Assembly: GCA_029237695.1 (NCBI GenBank)
Contig: CM055265.1
Span: 82,020,447 to 82,084,446, forward strand
Reading direction: 5' to 3'
DNA length: 64,000 nucleotides
Source of the DNA: Conchocele bisecta
Taxonomy: Eukaryota > Mollusca > Bivalvia > Lucinida > Thyasiridae
Of this stretch, positions 23,324 to 35,500 are shown piece after piece. Every line of letters begins with the position of its first letter. Within the stretch, counting starts at the first letter, position 1. Both the position numbers and the translations under genes were made by a program. The notes under the pieces are model-generated. The model did no database searches. It saw only the letters and a list, made by a program, of their open reading frames with translations, and was not told the origin of the DNA.

Positions 23324-23330
23324 TATTTAA
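23324..23330 (+). promoter_or_regulatory. TATA-like box of the SDR gene
   Basis: TATTTAA lies 44 bp before the proposed ATG, which would put transcription start only about 15-20 bp before the ATG. Plausible but unproven; a non-coding first exon is also possible. Confidence 0.35.
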
Positions 23331-23373
23331 ACAACTGGACCTGATACGTGTTTGCAGCGTCTTCTAACCGAAT

Positions 23374-23593
23374 ATGCTGGTCCTACTTTGGTACTTCATC
23401 GCGGCGTCTGCTTTCATAATTGTTATTGGCACGTGGATCATAATACGGGCAAGTCTGCTGAGGTTAGAGATCAATGACGTCACCAGGCGGCACGTGTTCA
23501 TAACTGGATGCGACACAGGATTTGGAAATCTTCTGGCGCGCTCGCTAGACCAAAGGGGAGTCTGTGTATTTGCCGGATGCTTTACGCAAAAAG
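23374..23593 (+). CDS. SDR gene exon 1
   Basis: Encodes the membrane anchor and TGCDTGFG. Ends ..caaaaag before donor gtcagt, phase 1. The ATG is the first in frame after the TATA-like box. Confidence 0.88.
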
Positions 23594-26500
23594 GTCAGTT
23601 AATCTTCGAGTAATCATTAGTGCTGCCCTAGTCGCCGGCACAAAATTGCACCGGTTTCCTGACGAGATGCCAGTCAGCTCCAGTTAGAGCTATCGCATAA
23701 ACGCATGATTCGTCCAGTAACTGGCGCAAATATGTTGCACCGGCTGCTAGACTAAAATGTTATGCAGTATCTTCTACATGTTGCTGAATGGAAATTCGTC
23801 AGGAATCCGGCGCCTATTTCGACGTTAAACATACGTCGGCGCGAAATGCGTAGTAAATGGAATCAGACACGTGGTGACTGTGTCTCGATTTAGAATTATT
23901 AGAGGACTTCTTACTAATATTAGAAATTGACCGCAAATGTTTGAATCTCCGAGTATGGTTTTCCAGCATTAATACGTAATATTATTGTTTCTCGACTAAT
24001 AAAAACACAGTATTTCGTATCATAAATCGCATATTACGACGCTTTCGGTGGGGGATGGTGGTATGCTTAATGACAGAATGAGTCAGTTATAAATGTTCAC
24101 AAGTATCCAGTGTCCAAATATTGAAGCAATCCGTCAAGTAATATTAAAATTATATCATGACGAAACTCTTGTGCACACTTTTTGACATTTGTTGACGCGT
24201 GCTGTTGTAGGAGCGAGTGAACTGGCATGCAACTCATCAAGTCGACTCCAGACGGTCATTATCGACATTGGCGACAGGAATTCGGTTAGAGAGGCATTTA
24301 AGACAGTCGATTCTGGATTACCACCTGGACAAGGTTTGTTACACATTTATATAATGGATCAATAAAAAATGACCCCAACTAGAATTGACATATCTCAGAA
24401 ACTATGCACAATCATTCAGTATAATTTTTCACAAAATGACTTTATGCAATTATCTCAGACATCTGATTCAACTCAGTACCTATGTTAATACTCATGTGGT
24501 TGCAGAAACAAATGTCATGATCCCCAAGACATAAAATGCCGAAGTGAACTAAATGAAGGTTGATCAAAATGTGTCTGGCCACTTCTATAGATAGCATGGA
24601 ATTTTGGAACCTAAAACTATCTGTATTCATACACGTCCAATAGCAGGTATATACCTTCAGATTGATTCAACTGCACAGTTTGTTTAGTTTGTATTTAATG
24701 AATTCCGGCATTTTCATTTTCCGAGCATGATTTTTATTTCAGCGCCGCTTATGTAATATTATAAGTATAGAGTTGCAACTGTTATTGTTGCAACTGTTAG
24801 ATATCAGAGATAACTGCATACATTGATACTATTATAAGTTATATTGAGATACACTTCATACATAGTATGTTAGATATGGATATTTGAAAGTTGTGGTCAA
24901 ATGTTGTTATTCACCCGATACATATATACATTTACATTGCAATACGCTTTAAGTGCTGAGTCAGTTTCCTGCCAATTGCGTTTAAGTCATGATACATTCA
25001 TACTATTAATACCACGTGACGTCGCGTAACGTTGCTGATTGGTTGAAGTTAGTCATTAATCATTAATATCCACACTATTGACCGGTAACGTCGCTATTCC
25101 ATGATTGGCAACAAAATGACAAAACACAAGATGATTCTTAATTTTAACCCCATCTTTTGTGTTTTGAAACTATGGGCTATTGTGCTTACTGTGGTATAGA
25201 AACTGGTTGGTATGTTTAAACGTGTTAAACATATGGATTTTTACGGAAATCTACGTGGCAGATGCCTGGATGTTGTGTGCTATGGTGTATTTATTGTCAG
25301 TCCTGTTCAGCAGATAGTAGAGACACAGCGGATTTTGGTTCTGTTTGGCGGCCATTTTGAAAATATAATGCCACAAGTCAACGTTACAATGGTAGACATG
25401 TCATCGGTTATTGTCTAAAGAAAAGTCAAACAATCAAATATTTGCTTTTGTCTCATGTACCGAGGTCTGATAAACACCATGCACTTAGGTGGCCATTTTG
25501 AAATTAAAATATGGAAATGTCGACTAAGTGAGTCAATGGTATCTTTAAGGTTCTTACTTGGCCTGGTCCCAAACATATATACATGTAGGTGCGGAAAATT
25601 ATAGTATTAAACTAGTACATTGTATGATTTTCAATCATCGAGGCTTGGTAAAACATTGTTTCCAATGACGGCCATTTTGAAATGCCATACGACAATTTTC
25701 GACTACGTTGTATTATTACAAGTTTCTATGCTTCCCGGCTCCGAAACATTATATTAGCACTAAAGTAAATCTCTGCGAGTGGGGTGTGTGGAGACTAGGG
25801 CCAAAATAAGTTTACTTGGTGGGCATTTTGAAATCAACCATTTCAAACCGGAGGGAAGCATTTTTTTATATTATCTAATCGGCTCATTTTTTTTCAGCAT
25901 ATTCCCAAAAAACATGAGTACCACATGTCACGCTTCCTTCTTACGTGCACCACTTTTCATAACCCGAATTTTCTGTCTGTAACGCAGGGCGACTACATCG
26001 CCCTGCGTTACAGACAGAACATTCGGGTTATGCTTTTGCACGTATGGGATCCCTCTATAACTACAGGGCTGTGGGGACTGGTGAACAATGCTGGCGTCAT
26101 GCCGAACTTTTGCCCGATGGAGCTAATGTCGATGGACGACTTTGAGGGCGTTTGTCGGGTGAATACGTTCGGGTCGATCGACGTCACATTGACGTTCCTA
26201 CCGCTGATACGTCGTGGTCGTGGCAGGATTATCACCGTGTGCAGCATCATGTCCAACTTCAACGCATGTGTCCCGTCTGCCGGCAATTACTACATTTCCA
26301 AGGCGGCTTTGAAAATGTTCACCGTCTGCTTAAGGTATTGTCACTATGTCAGTGTTTTACCCAACTCCCTATATAAGTTGATATTCCATTTTGTCGTGGC
26401 TGGGCAATAGTTCCGCGTGCCCGGTCAATAGTCCCGCGTGCCCGGTCAATAGACAAACTTATTTCACCCCTGAAAATCATGACGTCCACAATATTCAACG

Positions 26501-29500
26501 TATATCGGTCAGTCGACCCGCACGGCGCCAAATTTACGTTCATGCGTCACATACACTGTTTACAGGTTGAGTAATAACAGTAATTTCATGATCATTCGGG
26601 GAACAATTAAAACATATTGCCCCTTGGTGCTGTGGACGACCCAATGCACTATTGCCCTAGGCCTTCGGCCTCTGGGCAATAGTGCCTCGGATCGTCCACA
26701 GCACCTCGGGGCAATAGTTTGGACTGTTCCCCGAATGACCATGAAATAACTGTATACTGATGATGCAATGCACTAACGTTACTATCTTACCGGTTTCACT
26801 AATACTAATATTATGCTTTAGAATATTCGGTCTTGGACGGAGGTATGACAGCACCATGCATAGCATCCATTTCTGGATGAAAACACATTGTCAATAATTC
26901 GAAAACAAAGTGTAACAGTGAGATAGTAGCTTATTATTGAGTTTGGAATCGTTCCATGTCAATAATTAAAAGACGACGCCAAGAGATCGAATATAATCAC
27001 TAATTCCGGAGACAAGAACTTCCTGATAGTTAGTGCTGACCACCCACACTTTGTTATTGTACACTAGCCTGTCACATATGTTTAATAGTGAACCTAGAAA
27101 TGTTGAGTACCGCAAGATTTTATAATGGAAATGTAATAAATAGCTATATGTAGGACCCAAAACCCGCCGGATGCCAATTTGCATATTAATTGGGGCAAAT
27201 GACAAAGTCAGGAATAAAAAGTTACCTAGAAACTTTATTTTGCTTTCTACACCCGTTTGTTCGATATCAAGATCTGTCTAGCAAAGCCCCAATGGCGTAA
27301 TCGTCATAATTTGCCATCGTCTTATTTTTGGCTAGTAGAATATTAAGCATTCCTCTCTTAACCAGTTCAACCCGGCGATCACAATTCCATATTTGCAAAC
27401 ACTGCAGATACAGATGGGCCGGCTTTCATTGGTCGAGAAACTAGAGCAAACAATAAGTGAGGATAGACCTTAAAACGATTCCCTAACCTTACATTATTCA
27501 ACTGAATAACGCCGGCGTAAACTGTTTCCTGACGAATTCCCATTCAGCTACATGCGTGAGATACTGCATGAACACATTTTCATCTAGTAGCCGGCTAAAA
27601 AAATGCGCCGGTTACTTGACGAACAATGCGTTTATTAGTTGCGAACAGTAAATCAACTCCCGTACCGTCCGTTCTAGAGTAGATTGCAAGAGTTACTGTT
27701 CTAAGTACAGATGAGTGGCATCTCGGCAGTAAACGGATGCATATTTCGACGTGAAACATTTTACGTCGGCGCGGAGTGCAACATTAGTGAAACAACATTA
27801 GTCTAATGTGTTAATATTAGTATTATTAGTTTATTATACTGAATTTATTACATTATCACAGCCAAAATGGCTGTGATAATGTAATAAATTCAGTATAATA
27901 AACTACCACAGACGGGAGTTGTACGGCAGTGACATCACGTGCCACACTATCGAGCCGGGTGGTTTCCATACAAGCATTACGGACCAAGCCCGACTGGTCA
28001 AGCTGTGGACGGCGTCATTCCAGCAGGCGGATTCTGAACTAAAGGATTTCTACGGCGGTAACATCAGCTCGCGCTGTGAGTTTCAACTTTGAACCCTTAG
28101 ACCGCTATTTTAATTTTTTTGTTTATTTTCTATTTTCCATTTTTATCATCAAAAACATGCTTTGACAGCACTTCAGAATAATTTACAACATGCTTTGATA
28201 GCACTTCCGAATCATTTCCATTGGAAATTATTCTGAAGTGCTGTCAAACCATGTTTTTATTGAGAAATAAAGCAAGATATAAAAGTAACAGCAGACGATA
28301 AGTGGTGTGTGTAGCGGTCTCAGGGTTAATTGAAAGAGTCAGTTGAAAAAGGGACTATGTCCCTTGTGTAAGATTTTGGCCCCACGGTTGACGAGCGAAA
28401 CTCTCTTCAATATAAGGTTTGATCATGTCCAGCCGTGTGCAAACATTTCAAGTGCTGTGGCCCTCGGGAACTGTTTGAACCCGCGGCCTGCGGCCTTGGG
28501 TTCAACCATTTCCCGAGGGCCACAGCAAACGTTTGCACACGGCTGGACATGATCAAACGTTATTGTTACATTTCCAACAAAAAACTAATGTAATTTGAGC
28601 ATTATATTCAGTATTTTCAGTACTTTTATAAATTGTCCCATTCACGTAGATAATTTTCGGTATTTATATTCCGGGGCCGCGTCATGAACGTCATGAAGTA
28701 GTGACCTCATGAAGGCACTTCCGCGTAGTGACGTCATGAAGGCACTTCCATTACGCGCGGCCCCGGAATGAGCATTGCCTAAAGCCATGTGCAAACAGCA
28801 CGCGCTATATGTTGCAAACAACGGAAACCATGTAACAATATGTATTAGTGGCACCCTTCATAAATTAAAATGGTGCTCATTCTATATTTCACCGCTAAAG
28901 CAGCGTGTAGTAAGTAATACATACTAGTCGAGTAGTCATTTTGTGAACCTAGACATTGTGTTTCCTATAAACTGTTGTTCTTGATTCATACTCCGACAGA
29001 TATATATACAGTAAATTTAGCTTTGTTGCCCAAGCGGCAACCTTGGGCAAATCTCGCAATTTGCATAAATCCAAGATGGCCGCCAGTCGCCATTTTGAAA
29101 ATCTAACTTTTTACCTACTTGTCATACAATGATGTATAATATGTCTTTATATAGGTGTTCGTGTACGTAGAGCCGTTTTCTGCAATAATATGGTTAATTA
29201 GTTGTCACCATAAGGGTCTAGATGTAAAATAATGGGAATTTCTAGTAGAAAAAGAAATTTCAATGACAACTGTTTATTGCAACCATTGTTATGAACCATG
29301 AAAAACATATTTATTTGCTACTACAATTACTCTATGAAGTAATTATGAAAATAATAATGCAATGAGTGATACCATTATATTTTACAGAACATGAACCGGT
29401 TCAGAATATATGGCTCTTTATAAATTAATCTGGAATGATTTTATTTTTGTCAACAGTTCCAACCTATAAACACATCCATACTCATATGATAATACTTAGA

Positions 29501-32500
29501 TTATATTTGCAATATTAATCAGATAATATAAAGAAAACGTCAGCGCAATGGTATACATTAATATGCATAATATATATTAATGTATGACATTACGCTTAAT
29601 GCATGTACATGTTTGTACGAACACATATTCTTTGAAAACTTTTTTATTTACTCCCATTCATGAATCAGATACTCAATGTCAGGTACACCAAAGAGCGCGC
29701 CATTACAAATGTCACCATCCTCGCAAATACAGTCCTCAAAATCATCTTCAACATCATCTGCCTCAACAACTTCCTCAACATCCCCTGTCGTATCACCTGC
29801 CTCCAATGTCAGCATCCTCGCCAGAACAGTTGCAGTATGATGTGCATGAAATATCTCCTTTATAAGACCCACAAGCCATGCACATCTTTCCATGTGTTTT
29901 GAACTGACAATTAAATACATGATTCAACTGTGGTGGAGTGGGTTCATCTTGATGAGTGACAGGAACTGGAACCCCGCCACGCATCTCCCAAGTGGGTGAT
30001 GTCATTTGACTCGTTTGATGGGTCTTGTTGGTTTTCGTCTTTCCACAACATTACCTGAAGATGGGCACGTCGCGTGTGCATGAGCAGATTTTCGGATGTT
30101 TGGAGGCAGCACCTTCATTTTAGGACTTTCTGGCAAAAAGTTTGGTGCGGGCAGCTTCTATTGAAGTTCCCGGTGGCAAACCAAACAGAGCTATGAAGAA
30201 AACCGCTGCCGTCTCCATCAGATCGTCGGAGGTGGCACCAACTTCGCTCGCCTAACACATCAACTAAGTCTAAAAAGTCTGCAATAAGCAACGTATTCAG
30301 TGCTTTAGCATTGCCTTTGCCGTATGGGTATGATGGAGTGTCGCACTCACTGATGGCGTGCATGCCCAGTATTTTCAAACGTTTGGGACCTAGCTCAGTA
30401 CAAGTGGCGTTAATATCCAACAATGTCCCGTCCTCTCTCTCCATCTGCACCATGAATTGTAGCTTCTCTCGATAAACCCAATACACCAGTAGGACAAACA
30501 CACATGTGTCATCGCTAAGTATGCGGATAACGTTATTGCCATAGTTTGCATCTTCAAGGAAAAACTATATAATTGTGATGTCTGCCACATCATGGCTAAA
30601 CACACAATCGTCCAGATTATCCATGGTTATCTACTCTCATATGGAGAACTTGGACACAACACTCACCAGTCCCTTCTTGTTATTTTTGTTCTTCAAAATT
30701 AAATCTCTTTTGGGCAGAGGACTGGTGATAGAGAGATCGTAGTTGATTAGTTATTCACCAGCTCGCCGCATTCTCTAATGACTTTTAGCAGATATGTATT
30801 GATACTTGTCAACGACACCTTATGGAATCAGATCTGAAGGTATACCGCCATAAGGCCAGACTAAGCGATATAATAGCTGCTGAATGTACACGATGACAAT
30901 CTCAGCAGCTGTGGGTGAGATCTCAACAACACCGAGATGCTTTGTTAGCGCCGATTTATTGCCTTTGTGGAGGCAACCCTGTTCGTTGATAAGCAATGGT
31001 GGTACAGCACAACGTTCGTAGTGGAAAAATGGCCCAAGTTCCAGCTGCCTCCGTTGAACAATCAACAGAAGACTTTTGGACTTTCAGTGGATGAGGATAC
31101 TTCTCCACCTCTGCTTCAACAATAGCCCCGTTAGCTGCATCCAATATACGGCGATGCTTCATCTTCTCATTGGGCTGTGTCTGTGTGGACTGATCTCATG
31201 AGTTAGCATACTATATACAGTCAACATTGTCAGACACATGTAGGGTAATGGAGGAAGTCGTCGATCCACTCACTAACACGTTCAGGAGATAAATAAAGTC
31301 ATGCCATTGAGAGACCATTTTCCTATCTTGATAGCGGTCTGTTCTCCAAATTGGTCAGCTGAGACCCCGTTTCAGTATCAAGTGAACGCATCTCCAAAAG
31401 GTATTGGGTAAGATATTGTGCATATTGTGCTTGTCCAGCGAGGAAAATGTATGTCAGCATGCGTTCCATGAAATAGATATCTGCTTCTCTTACTGTATGC
31501 TCAAATTGGTGGATAATGAGTGTCGGGAGAAGGAAGCCATCTACCCAGTGAGGACCAGTCCGGTGGAGGCGAGCAGTTTCCAGATACTGATCTATCTGCT
31601 CCAATGGCGTTGGGCCTGTAGATAGAAACCGCCTCAATAGAGCCGCTGTTGGGTTCCGGAAGGCCCTCATGAGTTTCACCCAGGACTTACCGTTATATAT
31701 ACCTGTCAGGCCACGGTATGCGGCAGCAATATACGTTTCAAAAGCCTAGCCCTTCATTAATATTGCAATACAGCTGTTGAATGACTGTGTAATATGCATT
31801 CCTCCGGGATGAAGGACTACATTCTGGAACTGCATTGGCTGATAGTAGCATATTTGTTTGGTCGCAGAAACGTACGTAAGTGGTGTGAGAATAGTATCTG
31901 GGTGAGAGGGTTGGGCATCAATCATAGGCCCAAACATGTAGGAGCTCGCTACCTCTGGCTAGTTTGCTAGTCTGGACCCAGAATGAGACAGCTAAGCCAC
32001 GTGAATTTGTTTCCGGTGACAGCTGTTAGACTGGCCTGGCGGGCAGCTACATCAGTGTTGCTATTCCCGCTAGTTTTGATAGTGGCCACAGCAGTGGGTG
32101 CTCTTTTTAGGACCAGTATAGTGTAAAAGAGGAATTAATAGAGTATTCCTCGCAGGTTTAGCCTGCTTGGATATAAGGCGAGTGATCATAACACGACCGA
32201 TACAAGACTGACTGCTGCCAGCGTCAATGTAAATTACCTGGACGGTGTACAACAACTCACAAATGTAACTTGGTTGCATTTTTATACCGTTCGTAGCCAG
32301 GCACGGTACCTACATTTCAGCAACTGACATGCAAACTTTCATTACACATAACCCTATTATGAGCGTCAGCACAGCAGTGTCGTGAATTTAGAAGAATTAT
32401 TCTCTAATCATATCTCAAGTATCCACAATGTTGTGGGACTATGAATTCTCGCTTTTTTCAAGTATTTAATTCAGTTTTGTTATTAAAATAGCGACAATAA

Positions 32501-35500
32501 TAGGATTTTGGGCGCCATCTTGGATGTAGTAAAGTTAGAACAAACATTCCATTAGCCTTAAAACGTAAATATAACATCGTAAGACGATTCTAGACACCCA
32601 AAACAAATACCAAATGGTATTGTACATCATTATAGGACAATTAGTTTTGTCGTAAAATTTTGAAAATGGCGACTGGCGGCCATCTTGGATTTATGCAAAT
32701 TGCAAGAGTTGCCCAAAGTTGCCATTTGGGCAACAAAGCTAAATTTGTTCTAGGGAACCATATAAAGATGAAACAACAATACAAGTTTATAGGAAACAGA
32801 ATGTCTAGGTTCACTATGGAACACATAGGAGTGCCTACTCGACTATACTGTAATATCAATAGGCTAGTAAAAATAAAGGTTGACCCACCACTAATTGCTT
32901 ACCAAGATTTTATTTCAGATTATGCTTCAGCATGGTCTAGTGAGTGTGTAAACCAAAATGCACCCGAATGCACATCAATGATTGGGGAAAGCATCTAATT
33001 TGCATAAATTCAAGATGGCTGCCAAAAACACCCCTAAAAATTATTAAATGCACAATATTATGAAAACTAGTCATACTATACTATATAAATGCATTAACTA
33101 CAGATAGGAATATGTATATCATGATTTCAAAAATCATCATAGAAAGTAATGATAACGTCACTGTGACGTTATCATGACGTCATTGTGACGTTATTGTGAC
33201 AAAATCATTGGAAATATCTGTATTTGTCATGTTATTGGGGCTAAATGTTCAGTAGAACCTTCATGGAATTGAATGCACCACATTAGTGACCAATTACGTA
33301 TGATTGTATTGTACATATTAACATATGATATGTACATGCATATACTGCACATATACAAATCAGTTATACACAGCTTCATGTATTGTTATAGAACAATTTC
33401 ACATCAATTGATCTGGATTATGTTAAAAATGGCATCCGGCTTGTCAAGGGTGTATCAAGGCACATTTATCATGACGTCACAATATGTATCATGCTTATGT
33501 TTGTATTGTAACATTGTAACATTGTAACATTTACCCATTATCAACATAATCAAATACAAAATATCGTTGAATATCTGGTTACAAATGAAAACATATGATA
33601 TCATGTTTTGTCTCCCAAAGAAACATTACTAGCTGACTATACAATCAACCATCATATATTTTCAACACCTTGACATTGTATTTAGGGAAAACGCTGACTC
33701 ACAATAGCGTCATCACCATCATTAGTGTCACGTGGATTACTATTTTTCAAACAGTCTCCAGCACATTCACATGCTATAGTACACTCCAGTCCAACTTTCC
33801 TGCATGCGCATTTTAATGTAGAACAGGCTCCCTTGCAACTGCAGTGAATCAATTTCAGCAGGTATTCTGGGGCAATAGGGGTCGATGTCATTATTGGAGT
33901 CAGTTGTGTGTTATGGATACTCCAGCCCCATTCAGTCGGGATCCAAGCTTGGATCTGATGATATACCCGAAGAGGATGATACGATGCAGATCCTGACGTT
34001 GGAGGTAAACTCTTTGGGTGGATACAATTACCATGATTGAGCTTTTGCATAAATTTACACAGCCTAAGATCATTGAGATTGCGTACACTATTCGCAACAC
34101 CGTAGAGCTTTAGAATGGTGCATTCACCAGCCTCGATGATGCTTGGCACTGGATCATTGAAAATGCTAGAAGCACTTCAGGAGCTGCTCATCTATTTCAA
34201 TACGCTCGCCTTTCCCACTCCGTGTAGGCTGGATGTAGTGTCACAACCCAGCATTGCATGTGCAAACTTCAGATTGTTACACATTTCACTCCCTAGTACA
34301 GTTCGGCAATTGTTTATTTGCCATAGTCGGGGAGACTTTTTCGTACCGTGTTTAGTGATAGGTTGATAATACAGATTGCATTCAAGTTCACCCACTTTGT
34401 GATTACTGAGTAACAGAATAGTTAAGTCCGAATCACTACCGATAACTATTGTTGATTCAGATGCTGCGGTTTCAATTGCCTTTGCCACTATTAGAACATG
34501 CGCGCCGGCTTCGTCATGAAATACTTCAAAATCGTTCTGAATTAGGATGCCACTCAGAAGATTGATAAACCTTTGCTTTTTCATTTTGTTTGACAGAAAG
34601 TGGCTATATTCATTGAATACACACTATGGCACCCGGTTATTTCTTCTTTAATAACGCCAACTTTGATAGTGTTTCTATTCATGTTTACTACACGGTCATT
34701 CTTTCTGAACGTACATGTATATTCAACTACACTTTTGCCTTTCATTTTGTTTAGAATGTCAATACCCACGTTTCTGGCATTATAACAATTTACGTTGTCC
34801 GACCCAACAAGTCCTGTGGCAATATTTCGAAAGGGTATAGTTTCATCGAATGGTGATCGCTCATGACGAAATGGCAATGTTAGCTCTTCACAATCACACT
34901 TCACACGGGGTCGACTTGCTTCCTTATGTTGGTAGCTGCTGAAATATGTTACCGATTCCAGTTCCTGCATCGCACTATTGACATAGAGACACACAGGTCG
35001 AGACATAAGCCATGTTAATCGCTGCGCTTCTGTAAACCCTCTACCCCTACTGAGACCACTTGACGTTTTCAGTGATCTCATCAGTGACTGTTCGACCTGT
35101 GCTTAGACCTGCACAGACTTCCGAAGCACATGATGACCTTTTTCAAAGTGTGCGTAATCTTCGGGGAAATCAGTCTCCAGAGTTGCCATCTTTTGCAGGT
35201 ACACATGTACATTCTTAGTGTAATGATTGTGTCCAGTTGCTGCCAGTATGGGCAGGGTTTCAGTGACGGCCTCAATATGTAGATGCCACTGCCCGATCCT
35301 CTCTGATTTCAGTAATTGGTCGTGCTGTCAACCCTACGCCCCCCCTCTCCCCACCCCCCGATACAAAAAGTCCACACCTAAAGAATTGACGAGGGGGGTC
35401 CCCTAACTGAGCAAAACAGTTGTCTCTCTGCAACAATATTACACAGGGAGAATAGTTTGTGCACGGAAATAGGTACTGCACGGGTTTAGGCTCGTGTGCC

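Larger units (their letters stand above)
28912..32860 (-). mobile_element. DNA transposon alpha, Academ-like, decayed
   Basis: Long terminal inverted repeats: the left (about 28912-29105) and right (about 32660-32858) share tagtcgagtag, gtgaacctagacatt, gtttcctataaact, aaatttagctttgttgccca and tgcataaatccaagatggcc. It codes on the minus strand for a decayed transposase-like protein (29793-31937). No target duplication was found for alpha; its right end abuts or overlaps the insertion site of beta. Confidence 0.78.

Noticed and set aside
26821..26883. Extra SDR exon in intron 3
   Set aside because: A short open stretch, but exons 3 and 4 already join in phase across the LRREL helix with no residues missing.
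34581..35081. 166-codon open frame as an independent gene
   Set aside because: It aligns with the middle of the gamma protein and is one piece of the broken beta transposase-like gene.
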